Source: DATMRF01 sp035566435 (GTDB lineage Bacteria; Verrucomicrobiota; Verrucomicrobiia; Limisphaerales; UBA8199). Taken from it: a stretch of DNA of 64,000 nt. The stretch covers positions 203,221 through 267,220 of the forward strand of contig DATMRF010000034.1 in NCBI GenBank assembly GCA_035566435.1, given 5' to 3'. The notes beneath the pieces were generated by a model. The model worked only from the letters and a program-made list of their open reading frames with translations, was not told where the DNA came from and did no database searches. Of this stretch, positions 11,822 to 21,588 are shown piece after piece; within the stretch, counting starts at the first letter, position 1; every line of letters begins with the position of its first letter. The translations under genes and the position numbers were made by a program.

Positions 11822-12790
11822 TTAAGCCCGAGCACCGCTGCGCAGCTCTTCCAATTCCTCTGGTGTTTTCGGCCAGTCGCGCTTGAGCAGTAGCGAAAGG
11901 GAGCGGTCGGCCAGCAGTTTGCCGCCGGTTTGACAACCCGGACAATAATTCGTTTCGTTGGCCGCGTAACGGATCCGCTGCACTTTCGCTCCGCAGACCG
12001 GACACCGCTGTCCGAACTTGCCGTGCACCGCCATCTCGGGTCGAAAGGCGGTGACCTTCTCGGGAAAGGCCTGGCCTGCTTCAGCCCGCAAACGCCCGGT
12101 CCACTCGGTGAGTGTCTCTTGGGTGGCACGGTGCAGCCGTTCGATTTGTTCGGAGGTCAGCTTCTTTGTCAAAGCCACCGGCGAAAGCCTCGCGCGATGG
12201 AGGATTTCGTCAGAATAGGCGTTGCCGACGCCGCTGAAGAGCCGGGGATCGGTCAACGCCCGTTTCAGCGTGTGGTTTTGAACTGTTAGGGCCTGCGCGA
12301 AAGCGGCCAGTGTGCAATCCAGGACCTCTAAACCGCCTGGGTTCAACGCCTTCAGAGCAGGTTCGCCCCGGACCACATGAACAGAGGCTCGCCGCTTGCT
12401 GCCGGCCTCCGTGAGCACCAGGGTGCCCGTGCAGAAATCGAACGCCGCTTGTCTGGCCGCCATTTTGATAGGTCTGGCCTTGAGCCTTGGCTTGGCGGCT
12501 CCCAGTTCAGCCCGCCCGGAAACTGCGGGGTCGGGCTGTGCAACAATCCAATGGAGCCGTCCGGCAATCATCAGGTGTATGACCAGCCACAAGTCGTCTT
12601 CGAACCCAAGAGCGATACGCTTTCCAAGGCGGCGTAACGCAACGACCTCCCGCCCACGAACACTCTCGAGCGGCGGGGCGGCGGTGCGCAACAGGAAGGG
12701 ACTCATCACCCGCACTTCTTTAAGCGTTTGGCCCAGGACTCGGCGCTCGAGCGCTTCGAGATAGACAGTGATGTCGGGCAATTCCGGCAC
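11822..12790 (-). CDS. mutM: Formamidopyrimidine-DNA glycosylase family protein (Fpg/MutM-like)
   Basis: 322 residues. I chose GTG at 12790 because it places Pro at position 2 (V-PELPD), the catalytic nucleophile of this family after Met removal; upstream starts would bury it. It excises oxidised bases such as 8-oxoguanine. Further marks: Glu 3, 'LRRLGKRIALGF' with the conserved Lys, the helix-two-turn-helix segment 'DPRLFSGVGNAYSDEILHRA', and a C-terminal zinc finger 'CPVCGAKVQRIRYA' ... 'CPGC'. An extra tail of ~25 residues follows the finger. Whether it is MutM or an Nei-like paralogue cannot be settled by eye. Confidence 0.88.
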   Translation of the reverse strand: MPELPDITVYLEALERRVLGQTLKEVRVMSPFLLRTAAPPLESVRGREVVALRRLGKRIALGFEDDLWLVIHLMIAGRLHWIVAQPDPAVSGRAELGAAKPRLKARPIKMAARQAAFDFCTGTLVLTEAGSKRRASVHVVRGEPALKALNPGGLEVLDCTLAAFAQALTVQNHTLKRALTDPRLFSGVGNAYSDEILHRARLSPVALTKKLTSEQIERLHRATQETLTEWTGRLRAEAGQAFPEKVTAFRPEMAVHGKFGQRCPVCGAKVQRIRYAANETNYCPGCQTGGKLLADRSLSLLLKRDWPKTPEELEELRSGARA

Positions 12791-12916
12791 GCCGCACAGG
12801 GTATCACAGAACCGCAGACCAGGCGAGAATGCAGGTACTGCCTTACTGGTCATGAACATAAGTAAGATGACGCCATCGGATTTATCTTCATGACCACTTA
12901 TTGCAAGCGGGCTGGG

Positions 12917-12980
12917 GGGCACGATTCCAATCGTGTGGTTGATTTTGCGGCTCAGACGCACGATTGGGATCGTGCACCCC
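12917..12980. repeat. 64-bp paired-palindrome element, copy A
   Basis: Two inverted palindromes, CACGATTCCAATCGTG (12920-12935) and CACGATTGGGATCGTG (12959-12974), separated by a TGGTTGATTTTGCGG-type spacer. A same-length homologue lies at 41941-42004. Confidence 0.8.
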
Positions 12981-13044
12981 TTCCATGGCCGACCTATTAC
13001 GCTTATGTGCGAAACCACACTTGCAAATATTGATTTTCGGGGGC

Positions 13045-13707
13045 ATGTTAGGTTTCGAAGCCGTAACTGAAACTGGTCTCCGTCTTATGGAATGGGTCGA
13101 TGAACCTGCAACGGAGCAGCAGCTCATTCACTTGAGAGAGTTGGGGTTTACCCAGGGACAGCCGCTCATGCGGACAGAGGCGGCGCGCCTTATCCGGGAA
13201 CTGCGCCGAAATCCGGGACGACTGGCAGCGACGGCTACGGCGCCAGCAGCAGCGGCAACGACGTTGGTCGAATCGGCTCCCGTCGCAACGAGGAGTGCTC
13301 CGCCGATAGCGCAAACGGTAAGGCCGCGCGCATACGCAAACGATTTCTGCGAGAGCACGAGGATGCACGCCCACCGGCTCCGCACCGCGGTTGAAACGGC
13401 GCACCGTGCGATGGCGGCGAATCCGAACGGCCCAAACGTCCGCGCAGACGCCGCTGCGAGCGTACATAACCGGCAGGAGTTCTGGCTGGATACGTGCCGG
13501 GAGGTCAAAGAGATGCGCATCGGTTCGGTGCCAGTGTTTGAGTTGTACCAAATGCAAGGGTGCCGTTTCTTCTCGCCGAACCACGAGCAGGTGCAGGAGT
13601 TGCTCGACGCGCTGGATGCCGCAATGCCCCTGTGGGACCGTGACAACCCGGAATTGTTTTACCAGACGCTCGAGTTGAATTTCCCCCACCTCGTCAAGCA
13701 CTGCTGA
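13045..13707 (+). CDS. Hypothetical protein with a short helical 'ATEQQL' module
   Basis: 220 residues from ATG 13045. I do not recognise a family for the whole protein. Residues ~18-52 ('DEPATEQQLIHLRELGF' ... 'RTEAARLIRELR') resemble the small helix-turn-helix-like module found in many proteins as 'PAT.KQ..YL..LG', thought to bind nucleic acid or act as a linker. An Ala/Thr-rich linker follows (about 60-90), then a mostly helical C-terminal half with two Cys. No signal peptide or membrane segment, so probably cytoplasmic. It is convergent with the alcohol dehydrogenase gene 8 bp away. Confidence 0.6.
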   Translation: MLGFEAVTETGLRLMEWVDEPATEQQLIHLRELGFTQGQPLMRTEAARLIRELRRNPGRLAATATAPAAAATTLVESAPVATRSAPPIAQTVRPRAYANDFCESTRMHAHRLRTAVETAHRAMAANPNGPNVRADAAASVHNRQEFWLDTCREVKEMRIGSVPVFELYQMQGCRFFSPNHEQVQELLDALDAAMPLWDRDNPELFYQTLELNFPHLVKHC

Positions 13708-13715
13708 GGGGCAGG

Positions 13716-14819
13716 TCAATCGAATGCGATCACGCCTTTCGCGTTGCGTCCGCTCAGCATGTCTTCAAGCGCCTCGCCGATTTGTTCCAAGCGATACGTG
13801 CGCGTCACCAGTTCATCCAGCTTGAGTTCGCCGCGACGATAATGGTCAAACACGCGCGGAAAATCACGGGATGGCACACAGCCGCCATACAGTGGCGTCA
13901 GGTAGGTTTTATTCCACATGAACCAGGGCATCGGGACGGTTACCGGGTCATTGATGCCGCTGACCTGGAGCGCCATCCCTCCGTCGCGCACCAGGCGCAA
14001 GGGTGCGAAAGCCAGTGCGGGCACGGCGGTGGCTTCGAAGGCGTAATCGGCACCGCGGCCCTGGGTGAGGGTTTTGACCTGTCGGGCCAGTTCAGCGAAA
14101 TCGGTATCGGCTGGGTCAGCCGGGATGATATCGGTGGCGCCGAAACGCCGTGCCTGCTCGAGGCTGCTCTCCCGCAGGTCGATGGCGATAATCACACCGG
14201 CACCGCTTAAGCGGACGCCCTGGATGACATTCAGTCCCACTCCGCCGCAGCCCAGGACCGCGACCGAGCTGCCGGCGGCGACTTTGGCGACGTTCACCGC
14301 CGAGCCGAAGCCGGTCATGACGCCGCACCCGACAATACAGGCGGAGGTGAACGGAATCCCTGCGGGCAATGAGGTGACAGCCGGAGCGCGCACCAGGCTG
14401 AAGGTCGAAAGCGTGCCGATATTGAAGGAGCGGTCCACCGGCTTGCCCTGCCAGGTGGTGCCTTCGGCGTGCGCGTGGGCGTTCGAGCGCTCCATCACGT
14501 GCGCGGGTTTGCTCTCCTCACACAACACGGGTTCACCTCGACGGCATTGGAAGCAGGCACCGCAGGGCACGGCCCAGTTGAGCACGACCGAATCCCCCGG
14601 CCGCACGTGCGTCACCAGCGGTCCGACCGCGCGTACGACCCCGGCGCCCTCATGGCCCATTACGAGCGGCCGCTTCCAGCTCAATGAAGCGTGGTCAGTG
14701 TGGCAGATGCCGGCGGCCTTGATTTCGACGAGCACCTCGTCGTTTATGGGCTGGGCGACGTCGATGGTTTCCAGAGTAAACTGGCCAGCACCGTTGGCGA
14801 TGGCGGCTTGGGCTTGCAT
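13716..14819 (-). CDS. Zinc-dependent alcohol dehydrogenase (MDR superfamily)
   Basis: 367 residues. It oxidises or reduces an alcohol/aldehyde pair with NAD(P). Catalytic zinc ligands are visible in 'AAGICHTDHA' and 'MGHEGAGVV'; structural zinc ligands in 'CGACFQCRRGEPVLC'; the Rossmann fold in 'VAVLGCGGVGLNVIQG' followed by an Asp (AIDLRESS), which favours NAD. It resembles class III/benzyl-type alcohol dehydrogenases, but the substrate is not evident. It starts 9 bp after the stop of the esterase gene, so the two are likely one operon and might act in sequence on an ester-derived alcohol (inference). Confidence 0.88.
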   Translation of the reverse strand: MQAQAAIANGAGQFTLETIDVAQPINDEVLVEIKAAGICHTDHASLSWKRPLVMGHEGAGVVRAVGPLVTHVRPGDSVVLNWAVPCGACFQCRRGEPVLCEESKPAHVMERSNAHAHAEGTTWQGKPVDRSFNIGTLSTFSLVRAPAVTSLPAGIPFTSACIVGCGVMTGFGSAVNVAKVAAGSSVAVLGCGGVGLNVIQGVRLSGAGVIIAIDLRESSLEQARRFGATDIIPADPADTDFAELARQVKTLTQGRGADYAFEATAVPALAFAPLRLVRDGGMALQVSGINDPVTVPMPWFMWNKTYLTPLYGGCVPSRDFPRVFDHYRRGELKLDELVTRTYRLEQIGEALEDMLSGRNAKGVIAFD

Positions 14820-14828
14820 GACGGGATT

Positions 14829-15707
14829 TCAGCGCGCGAACCCTTGCACCTTGAGCCAGAACTCGCAGTCGCGCGTCCACGGGTGCCGCTTGGCGGGGTC
14901 CCATTCGCGGCTGCCCAGTCCCATGCCGTGGCCGCCCTGTTGATAAATATGCAAGTCGAAAGGGACACCCGCTTTGCGCAACGCCTCGGCAAATTGCAGG
15001 CTGTTCTCGACCGGCACCGCGTCGTCCTCCCACGTGTGCCAGATGAAACAGGGCGGGGTGTCCCTGGTGACCTGGAGTTCGTTTGAGAGGCTGCGAACCA
15101 GCTCCGGAGAAGGGTCGTCGCCGAGCAAATTATGCTTCGAGCCCTGGTGTGTGAACTCGCCCATCGAAATGACCGCGTAGCAAAGGATGCCCAAATCGGG
15201 CCGCGAGCTCTGCCGCTCGATTGGGTCGAGCGAGTTGGTGTTGCCGCCGTCGAAATGAGTCAGCAGCGTGGAGGCGAGGTGGCCGCCGGCCGACGAGCCC
15301 ATGATGCCAATGCGCTTTGGGTCGAGGAGCCATTCGGGCGCGCGGGCCCGGACGGTTCGCACGGCGCGCGCGGCGTCCTGCAACATGGCCGGGTGGTGGT
15401 AACCACTCGAGCCGAGGCGGTAATTGAGCACGAAGCCGGCGATGCCCTGCTCGTTAAGCCACCGGGCGTAATCGCGGCCTTCGTGCGACGCCAGCGCGCC
15501 GTAGCCGCCGCCCGGACAGATGATCACCCCCGCGCCAGTCGATCTCTCGGGGTTCGGCCAATAACCCGTGAGCGTCGGGATGTCTTTATAGGCCTTTCCC
15601 AGCGCCCCCGGCGCGCCTCCAGGCCAAATCGGAAACGGGGTGGTGGGCTGAGCCAGCGCGGTCACAGTGCCGAAAGCGAGGACAAAAATCGGAAGCAAGA
15701 TCTTCAT
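14829..15707 (-). CDS. Exported alpha/beta-hydrolase, acetyl-esterase type
   Basis: 292 residues from ATG 15707, giving a signal peptide (MKILLPIFVLAFGTVTALAQ). It belongs to the esterase/lipase group that deacetylates sugars and xylan: oxyanion-hole 'ICPGGGYGALASHEG', nucleophile Ser in 'GIMGSSAGGHLAS', acid Asp in 'TWEDDAVPVENS' and His in 'YQQGGHGMGL'. An earlier in-frame start (15737) adds MKRRFCIFSR and would spoil the leader. The first gene of a probable two-gene operon with the dehydrogenase. With the GH51 enzyme nearby, a role in hemicellulose trimming is possible. Confidence 0.87.
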   Translation of the reverse strand: MKILLPIFVLAFGTVTALAQPTTPFPIWPGGAPGALGKAYKDIPTLTGYWPNPERSTGAGVIICPGGGYGALASHEGRDYARWLNEQGIAGFVLNYRLGSSGYHHPAMLQDAARAVRTVRARAPEWLLDPKRIGIMGSSAGGHLASTLLTHFDGGNTNSLDPIERQSSRPDLGILCYAVISMGEFTHQGSKHNLLGDDPSPELVRSLSNELQVTRDTPPCFIWHTWEDDAVPVENSLQFAEALRKAGVPFDLHIYQQGGHGMGLGSREWDPAKRHPWTRDCEFWLKVQGFAR

Positions 15708-16078
15708 GCGCGAAAAGATACAAAAGCGCCGTTTCAAGAAAACACCAAAATAGGAAACGGTTCAGATCCTGCGGCGCATTTTGGGCGGCCAAGGCACTGT
15801 CCAGTATAGTGGAAATTTGTTCTTGCGGAATGGAAGGTCTGTGCCAATATTGCCGCCAAGCTTTGTTAAATTGTGCACGGTCATCCTCTGCGGGCATGCC
15901 TTGCGCCAGGCCGGCGACAGAAAGGTCGCATAGCGCGCAGGCGAGCAGAGGCAGTGGTAATGACGGCGATGCAACCGCGGCCAACCCGGAGTTGTGCCGG
16001 CAACAGGCTTGGAACCGCCGGTGGGCACGGGAGGTTCTTATGGTGAAGTGAGCGCGGGCGAATCAATCCAACATACTT
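15708..16078. other. Intergenic region, nothing recognised
   Basis: 370 bp between divergent genes. Short frames exist on both strands, including one on the minus strand with a hydrophobic start (near 15984), but it overlaps the esterase start and has no supporting motif. No clear promoter. Confidence 0.4.
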
Positions 16079-19000
16079 ATGAAAAAATCGACAGTGATCA
16101 GACTCGGGTTCCTGGCGGGAATCTTCCTGGGTTCCGCAGCACAGGGACAAGTGTTTAACGTCCATGAGATTGGCCAGCAGGGATTTGCGTTCTATGGTGG
16201 CTATAACGTGCTGGCCTTTGGCCAGGGTGCGGCTTCCGACCCCGGCAACAACATTTGGAACGGGTTTGGCAACGGTGGCCCGCCTGGACAGGGCTGGAGT
16301 TTTGGAGCCCCGCATTCAAACGATGTTCTCTTGCCGGGCAATCCCGGAAACCCGTATGCATGGAGCCATCAACCGTTTTTCGCGAGCGGTCCAAACCTGT
16401 TTTCGCCTCCCAACTCCGGGGGGGCCAACGCCGGCAACGCGACTTCTGCCGGGGTGCACACGCCCATCGTCATCCCCAGCATGATCTATGGGTCCGACAG
16501 CGGTTCGGCGTTTGCCAGCACCAACGCCACTTTCGCGCGAACGAACGTGGCGCCCTTCGTTTTTTCCGGGGCTGCGATTGTAAACGCAAGCGGTCCGGGC
16601 ATCGGTACCGCCGTGAATCCGTTGGGTTCCCTGACGTTGAGCAATGTCCCGCCGGGCACCTACGACCTCTACCTTTACGGCGCGAACTTTGACGGCACGC
16701 GAGGAGCGACTTTCATTGCCAGTACGGGCACGCCCAAGAACGGGATTTTCGTGGCGATGAACCCGTACGCTGCCGGCGGCAGCGGGCCGCTCACTAATTT
16801 CGGTTTGGGCACGAACTACGTGGTGTACAACAACGTGACACCGGCGAATGACACGACGATCAAGGTCACGTGGGGCGCGGTGAGCAACATCAACAGCTTC
16901 CTGGAAGGCGAGGGTGAGTTCAACGGACTACAATTGGTTCCATCGGTCGCAGTTTCGGCCGCGCCTACCATCATCCAGGAACCGGTCAACGCGGTTTATT
17001 CCCAAGGCACGACCGCGACGTTGTCAGTGGATGTGCGGGGTAATCCCGCGCCGGCCTACCAGTGGTATAAGGGCACGCCACCCGGGACGGTTGTTTCGGG
17101 TCAAACCAGCGCGACTCTCAGTTTTGCCAACGCACTGGCGTCACAGTCAGGAAACTATTACGTGGTGGCGACCAACGTGAGTGGCGCGGTGACCAGCTCG
17201 GTAGCCACGCTGACGATCGCCGCAAACCCCCTGATTCTAGGCCAATCGAGCACCAACAGTTTGCAATTGTTTACCGGCCATAATCGCTTCGCTATGTCGG
17301 TAAACGCAGTGGGGGCTGCCCCGCTGTATTATTTCTGGCGGGCCAACGGAGTCGCGGCCGCCATCACCACCAATTCCGGTGCGATTGTGTTTAGCAACAG
17401 AACGGTGACCGCGGTTTACGACTGCGTGGTGAGCAACTCGTTCGGCACCGCCCCCAGCAGTCCGATGTCGGTGACAATCGTGCCGCTGCCCACGAGTCCT
17501 TACGCGGTGGCTGTGCTGGCGCTCAACCCGTTTGCTTACTGGCCCTTGAGCGAAACCAGTGGAGGGACTGCGTATGATTACCTTTCAGGGAACAACGGGA
17601 ACTTGATCAACGGCGCTGCGAACGGCCAGCCAGGTCCTGGTTTTGGATTTGGAACACCCAGCTATGCTTATGCGTTCAGCGGCGCCTCGGAGTATGTTGA
17701 CATTCCCGGAGGGCCCGTCAATCTGACCGGGCCATTGTCGCTGGTAGCGTGGGTGAATGGGGGCGGTTCGGGTTTCGAGACTGTCGCCGGCAAGGGTGAC
17801 ACTTCGTATCGCTTTGACATGGAGGACAATGGCACGGGGCACTTTGCCAATGGTACGGGCTCGGATGCGATCGGGGGGCCCACATTGCACTCCGGTGGCG
17901 TTTGGCACCAGATGGTCGGCGTCTATGATGCCGGCACGACCAATGTGTATCTCTACATTGATGGGGTTCGAGTAAACACGCAGCAAGCGGGCACAACTCC
18001 AGGCAGTGCGTTGGATTTCTGGATTGGCGGCGCCCCGGATTATGGCAACAGGTATTTCGGAGGCTCGGTGGCGCAGGTGGCGCTTTTCGACTACGCGCTG
18101 ACCGCAACGCAAGTCCAGAATCTCTTTGTTGCGGCAGAGACTCCACCCTACATCGTTACGAACCCCACGAACTTTAACGGCAACGTCGGCGGAAGTGTGA
18201 CCTTCAGAGTGGCGGCGAACGGAGCCCCGACGCTGCAGTACCAGTGGTCCGGGCCGGGTGGGGTGATTCCGGGAGCAACTAACCCCACGGTGACTTTGAA
18301 CAACCTGAATCTCAGTGGTACGCCGCCCAATGGCGGGCCGGGTAACTACTTTTGCACCATCACCAACCTTTATGGCGTTACCAATAGCGCGAACGCCGCG
18401 CTTGCGGTCATCTCGAGTTCGCCGTTTTTCCTGCAGGATCTGGCGCTGACCAATTACGGGATCGTCGGCAGCACCGCCACTTTATCAGCGGTAGTGGGCG
18501 GAAATGAGCCATTCACCAACGGGTGGTACTTTGGAGCGACGCTTCTGCACGACGGTGATCGGGGCGGTCGCATCAGCGGGGCTACCAACCTCACCCTGGC
18601 GATCGCCAACGCGCAGACCAGCGACAATGGCCCTTACCAGATTTTTGTGACCAACGGGGTTTCGCCGTTTTTCGCGGCCAGCACCCAGAGTCAGCTCGTG
18701 ATTGAAAACGAACCGCGATTCAATGGGGATGGCTCGGGCTGGGTGTTTAATAACGGGGGCATCATCACGTCAGATGTGCTGACGTTGACCGATGGCAACA
18801 ACGGCGAGTTCCGGACCGTCTGGTTCAACACCCCGGTGTATATCCGCGCCTTTAAGTCTTCCTTCACCTACCAGGCGGCCCAAGGTTCCACAGGAACGAC
18901 CCTGGCCGATGGCGTTACGTTCTGTCTGCAGAATTCCCCGGCGGGAGTCAACGCCCTTGGAGGCGGGGGCGGCTCGCTTGCTTATCAGGGCATTCCGAAT

Positions 19001-19546
19001 AGCGCGGCCATCGCGATTGACCTGTTCAATGCCCGGGGATATCAATACGTCACCGGCGGAGCCAATCCCGCGGCTGGCACTTACGTTGGAACTGCCCCAG
19101 CGGTTGATCCGGGCAGCGGCCATCCCATCAAGGTCACCCTGGTGTACACTGGCAATACCCTTGCGCTGACGCTGACCGATACCACGACGCTGGGAACAAT
19201 CAGCACCAACCTCGTCATCGGCTCGCTGTCGAGCGTTGTCGGTGGTGACACGGCGTTAATCGGGTTCACTGGCGCCACTGGTGGTGACAACGCCATTCAA
19301 ACCATCAGCGCCTTTTCCTTCGTACCACTGCCGGCGCTCTCCGTCGCGCGGAACGGGAGTAACGGCGTAGTGCTCTCCTGGCCGGCGGGAGTAGGCGGCT
19401 ACGTGTTGCAGAAGAATTCGGCCCTGAACAATGCGGCGGGTTGGACGACTATCGCCGGTCCGTACAACATTGTCGGTGTGGATTACCAGGTGACCGTGGC
19501 GCCGGCAATCGGTGCCGCGTTCTATCGGCTGGTCGTCACCCCATAA
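16079..19546 (+). CDS. Giant exported protein with Ig-like, LamG and L-type lectin-like domains
   Basis: 1155 residues with a signal peptide (MKKSTVIRLGFLAGIFLGSAAQG). Residues ~25-290 form a beta-rich domain with 'SNVPPGTYDLYLYG'. Ig-like repeats follow at about 295-380 ('APAYQWYKG' ... 'SGNYYVVATN') and 385-465; a LamG/concanavalin-like domain at about 475-680 ('YWPLSETSGGTAYD', 'SLVAWVNG', 'VYLYIDGVRV'); two more Ig-like repeats to ~890; then a legume-lectin-like domain ('SFTYQAAQG', 'ADGVTFCLQN'). The end ('VVLSWPAGVGGYVLQKNS' ... 'FYRLVVTP') is a C-terminal module typical of Verrucomicrobiota secreted proteins. Probably a surface carbohydrate-binding adhesin; no catalytic domain is seen. 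Confidence 0.85.
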   Translation: MKKSTVIRLGFLAGIFLGSAAQGQVFNVHEIGQQGFAFYGGYNVLAFGQGAASDPGNNIWNGFGNGGPPGQGWSFGAPHSNDVLLPGNPGNPYAWSHQPFFASGPNLFSPPNSGGANAGNATSAGVHTPIVIPSMIYGSDSGSAFASTNATFARTNVAPFVFSGAAIVNASGPGIGTAVNPLGSLTLSNVPPGTYDLYLYGANFDGTRGATFIASTGTPKNGIFVAMNPYAAGGSGPLTNFGLGTNYVVYNNVTPANDTTIKVTWGAVSNINSFLEGEGEFNGLQLVPSVAVSAAPTIIQEPVNAVYSQGTTATLSVDVRGNPAPAYQWYKGTPPGTVVSGQTSATLSFANALASQSGNYYVVATNVSGAVTSSVATLTIAANPLILGQSSTNSLQLFTGHNRFAMSVNAVGAAPLYYFWRANGVAAAITTNSGAIVFSNRTVTAVYDCVVSNSFGTAPSSPMSVTIVPLPTSPYAVAVLALNPFAYWPLSETSGGTAYDYLSGNNGNLINGAANGQPGPGFGFGTPSYAYAFSGASEYVDIPGGPVNLTGPLSLVAWVNGGGSGFETVAGKGDTSYRFDMEDNGTGHFANGTGSDAIGGPTLHSGGVWHQMVGVYDAGTTNVYLYIDGVRVNTQQAGTTPGSALDFWIGGAPDYGNRYFGGSVAQVALFDYALTATQVQNLFVAAETPPYIVTNPTNFNGNVGGSVTFRVAANGAPTLQYQWSGPGGVIPGATNPTVTLNNLNLSGTPPNGGPGNYFCTITNLYGVTNSANAALAVISSSPFFLQDLALTNYGIVGSTATLSAVVGGNEPFTNGWYFGATLLHDGDRGGRISGATNLTLAIANAQTSDNGPYQIFVTNGVSPFFAASTQSQLVIENEPRFNGDGSGWVFNNGGIITSDVLTLTDGNNGEFRTVWFNTPVYIRAFKSSFTYQAAQGSTGTTLADGVTFCLQNSPAGVNALGGGGGSLAYQGIPNSAAIAIDLFNARGYQYVTGGANPAAGTYVGTAPAVDPGSGHPIKVTLVYTGNTLALTLTDTTTLGTISTNLVIGSLSSVVGGDTALIGFTGATGGDNAIQTISAFSFVPLPALSVARNGSNGVVLSWPAGVGGYVLQKNSALNNAAGWTTIAGPYNIVGVDYQVTVAPAIGAAFYRLVVTP

Positions 19547-19609
19547 GACCGAGCCTGGGACTTGGGATGCCGAAGAAGGCGGCATCCAACAAATAAGGCG
19601 ATGCCAATC

Positions 19610-19646
19610 GGGGCCGGGATGCAATTCCCGGTCCCTCCCTTTTTTA
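19610..19646 (+). terminator. Rho-independent terminator after the Ig/lectin gene
   Basis: A 10-bp stem (GGGGCCGGGA at 19610-19619 with TCCCGGTCCC at 19626-19635, one G-T pair) followed by TCCCTTTTTT. A second hairpin, GGATGCCG/CGGCATCC, lies just upstream at 19565-19587. Confidence 0.8.
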
Positions 19647-19679
19647 TGGCCGTTATCACGCAGGCAAAACGGGAATGGC

Positions 19680-20096
19680 TCACTTGGCCCGAAGCAGCAA
19701 CACCGGCACGCTGATGCTGTGCTGGACCCGGCTGGCGGTGGTGCCCAAAAACAGGTCCGCCAGGAACCGGTGCCCGTGGGTGCTCATCGCAACGAGGTCG
19801 CAGCCCTTTTGGCGGACCCATTTGACGATCTCCTTGACCGGCTCCCCGTAAGCCAGTTCGGCGTCGGTGGTGATTCCCGCCGCTTGCAGCTCGGCCCGGA
19901 TCTTTTTCAGGTACGCCGTGTCTTCGGCGATCTCGGGACTGACCGCGTCCGGCCCATAGGTCCGCGCGGCCCAGCCGTCGGCAACGTGCAGCAGGACCAG
20001 GCGGCTTTGGGCCAGCTTCGCGAGCAGTTTGACATGTTCGATGATCGCCCGGTCGCTCGGCGTGCCGTCCAACGTAACGAGAATTGTTTTATACAT
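19680..20096 (-). CDS. Universal stress protein, UspA family
   Basis: 138 residues from ATG 20096 (MYKTILVTLDG). Typical single Usp domain: beta1 'ILVTLDGTPSD', and the ATP-binding loop in the form 'MSTHGHRFLADLFLGTTAS', close to G-x2-G-x9-G(S/T). Cytoplasmic; Usp proteins modulate stress survival, details unknown. It begins 26 bp after the mntH stop on the same strand, so it is likely the second gene of a mntH-uspA unit and would share its promoter. A longer start at 20147 falls inside mntH and is not needed. Confidence 0.9.
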   Translation of the reverse strand: MYKTILVTLDGTPSDRAIIEHVKLLAKLAQSRLVLLHVADGWAARTYGPDAVSPEIAEDTAYLKKIRAELQAAGITTDAELAYGEPVKEIVKWVRQKGCDLVAMSTHGHRFLADLFLGTTASRVQHSISVPVLLLRAK

Positions 20097-20122
20097 ATTC
20101 GTCTGACTGTCGGCCAACCTGC

Positions 20123-21550
20123 TTATCCACCCACAATGACACGCCACGCGGACTTAAGCGAGTCCGGCAATCCGTAGATATCCATCGCCGTGATCAGCAG
20201 TGCGCTGCCCCAACCGGCGATCAACAGGAACCAGCCGATTTTCCATCGCCCCATCCTCTTGCCGGAACTCGTGAAATGCAACAGGGGGAACATGGCGAAC
20301 GGAAGCTGCAGGGCCAGCACGACCTGGCTAAGCGTAAGCAAATCATTGATGCTGCTATTGCCTCGAATTCCGATGATGAGCACCGCCGGAATGATGGCCA
20401 GCGTGCGGGTGATGAGCCGCCGCAGCCACGGCTTAATCCGCCACTGCATGAAGCCTTCCATGACCACCTGCCCGGCCAGCGTGCCGGTGATGGTGCTGCT
20501 TTGTCCGCTGGCGAGCAGCGCTACGACGAACAGCGTGCTGGCCAGCGTGGTGCCCAGCAGCGGCGCCAGCGTGAGATAGGCGATGCGAATCCAATCGCTG
20601 TCGGGGCTGAACGTCACCACCTCGCCGCCCGCCACCGTGACGCTGGTCTTCCCGTGGAACACCATCGCCGCCAGCACCAGGATGGCGGCGTTGACGAAAA
20701 AGGCGATGGTCAAGGCCGTCGTCGAATCAATCGTGTTAAACCTGATGGCGCTGCGGATGGAGGCCTCGTCCTTCTGCAGCCTGCGGCTTTGGACCAGCGC
20801 CGAGTGCAGGTATAGATTGTGCGGCATGACCGTCGCCCCGATCATGCCGATAGCGACGTAACTCATGCCGGTCTGATGAAGGCTCGGCGTGAGCAGCGCC
20901 CGCCCCATCTCCAGGAAGACCGGCTGGGTCTGCGGCAGGACAAAAATCTCGATGGAGTAGCACACCCCAATGGTGGCGACCAGCAGCAGAACCACTGCCT
21001 CGATGGTCCGGATGCCGAGCCCCTGCAGACCCAGGAGCAACAGTACGTCGAGCCCCGTTATGATCACCGCCCAGAGCAGCGGAATGTGGAACATGAGATT
21101 GAGCGCGACGGCGCTGCCGAGCACCTCGGCCAAATCACAGGCGCCGATCGCGATTTCGCAGAATAACCAGTTCGGCCAGCGCGTCCATTTGGGATACCAA
21201 TCGCGGCAGCATTGGGCCAGGTCTTTGCCGGTAACCACTCCCAGGCGCGCGGAGATCACTTGCATGAAGATTGCCATCAGGCTGGCGAGGCCGACCACCC
21301 ACAGCAGGCCATACCTGAATTGTGCCCCGCCGGCCAAATCAGTGCCCCAGTTGCCCGGGTCCATATAGCCGACGCTGACCAGAATCGCAGGGCCCACGAA
21401 CGCCCGCCACTGGCGCCAGAACCCTGCCCCAGGGTGCGGAACCTCAACCGTGCTGTGGACACCCTCCAGGGAGACATGCTCTGATACCAGCTCCGGCCCG
21501 CCCGGCGGGCTGGGGCGCACGGGCGGCTGCTCTGGCGCGCGCGAATCCAT
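20123..21550 (-). CDS. mntH: NRAMP-family Mn2+/divalent metal transporter
   Basis: 475 residues from ATG 21550. Proton-coupled uptake of Mn2+ (and Fe2+) across the inner membrane. The metal site is visible: 'SVGYMDPGNWGTD' (Asp and Asn of DPGN) and 'GATVMPHNLYLHSALVQ' (Met of MPH). About eleven membrane segments follow a 45-residue hydrophilic N-terminus. 'GACDLAEVLGSAVALNLM' is the conserved helix 3 pattern. Divergent from mntR with a TTGACA-N17-TAACGA promoter in between, so regulation by MntR is likely, though I could not find a clear MntR palindrome. Confidence 0.93.
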   Translation of the reverse strand: MDSRAPEQPPVRPSPPGGPELVSEHVSLEGVHSTVEVPHPGAGFWRQWRAFVGPAILVSVGYMDPGNWGTDLAGGAQFRYGLLWVVGLASLMAIFMQVISARLGVVTGKDLAQCCRDWYPKWTRWPNWLFCEIAIGACDLAEVLGSAVALNLMFHIPLLWAVIITGLDVLLLLGLQGLGIRTIEAVVLLLVATIGVCYSIEIFVLPQTQPVFLEMGRALLTPSLHQTGMSYVAIGMIGATVMPHNLYLHSALVQSRRLQKDEASIRSAIRFNTIDSTTALTIAFFVNAAILVLAAMVFHGKTSVTVAGGEVVTFSPDSDWIRIAYLTLAPLLGTTLASTLFVVALLASGQSSTITGTLAGQVVMEGFMQWRIKPWLRRLITRTLAIIPAVLIIGIRGNSSINDLLTLSQVVLALQLPFAMFPLLHFTSSGKRMGRWKIGWFLLIAGWGSALLITAMDIYGLPDSLKSAWRVIVGG

Positions 21551-21588
21551 CAAACCACAAGAATTCTTATCCCAATCATTCGCCTATG

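Noticed and set aside
15586..15984. Minus-strand ORF with a hydrophobic start in the esterase upstream region
   Set aside because: Overlaps the esterase coding start by 120 bp in another frame and has no recognisable domain.
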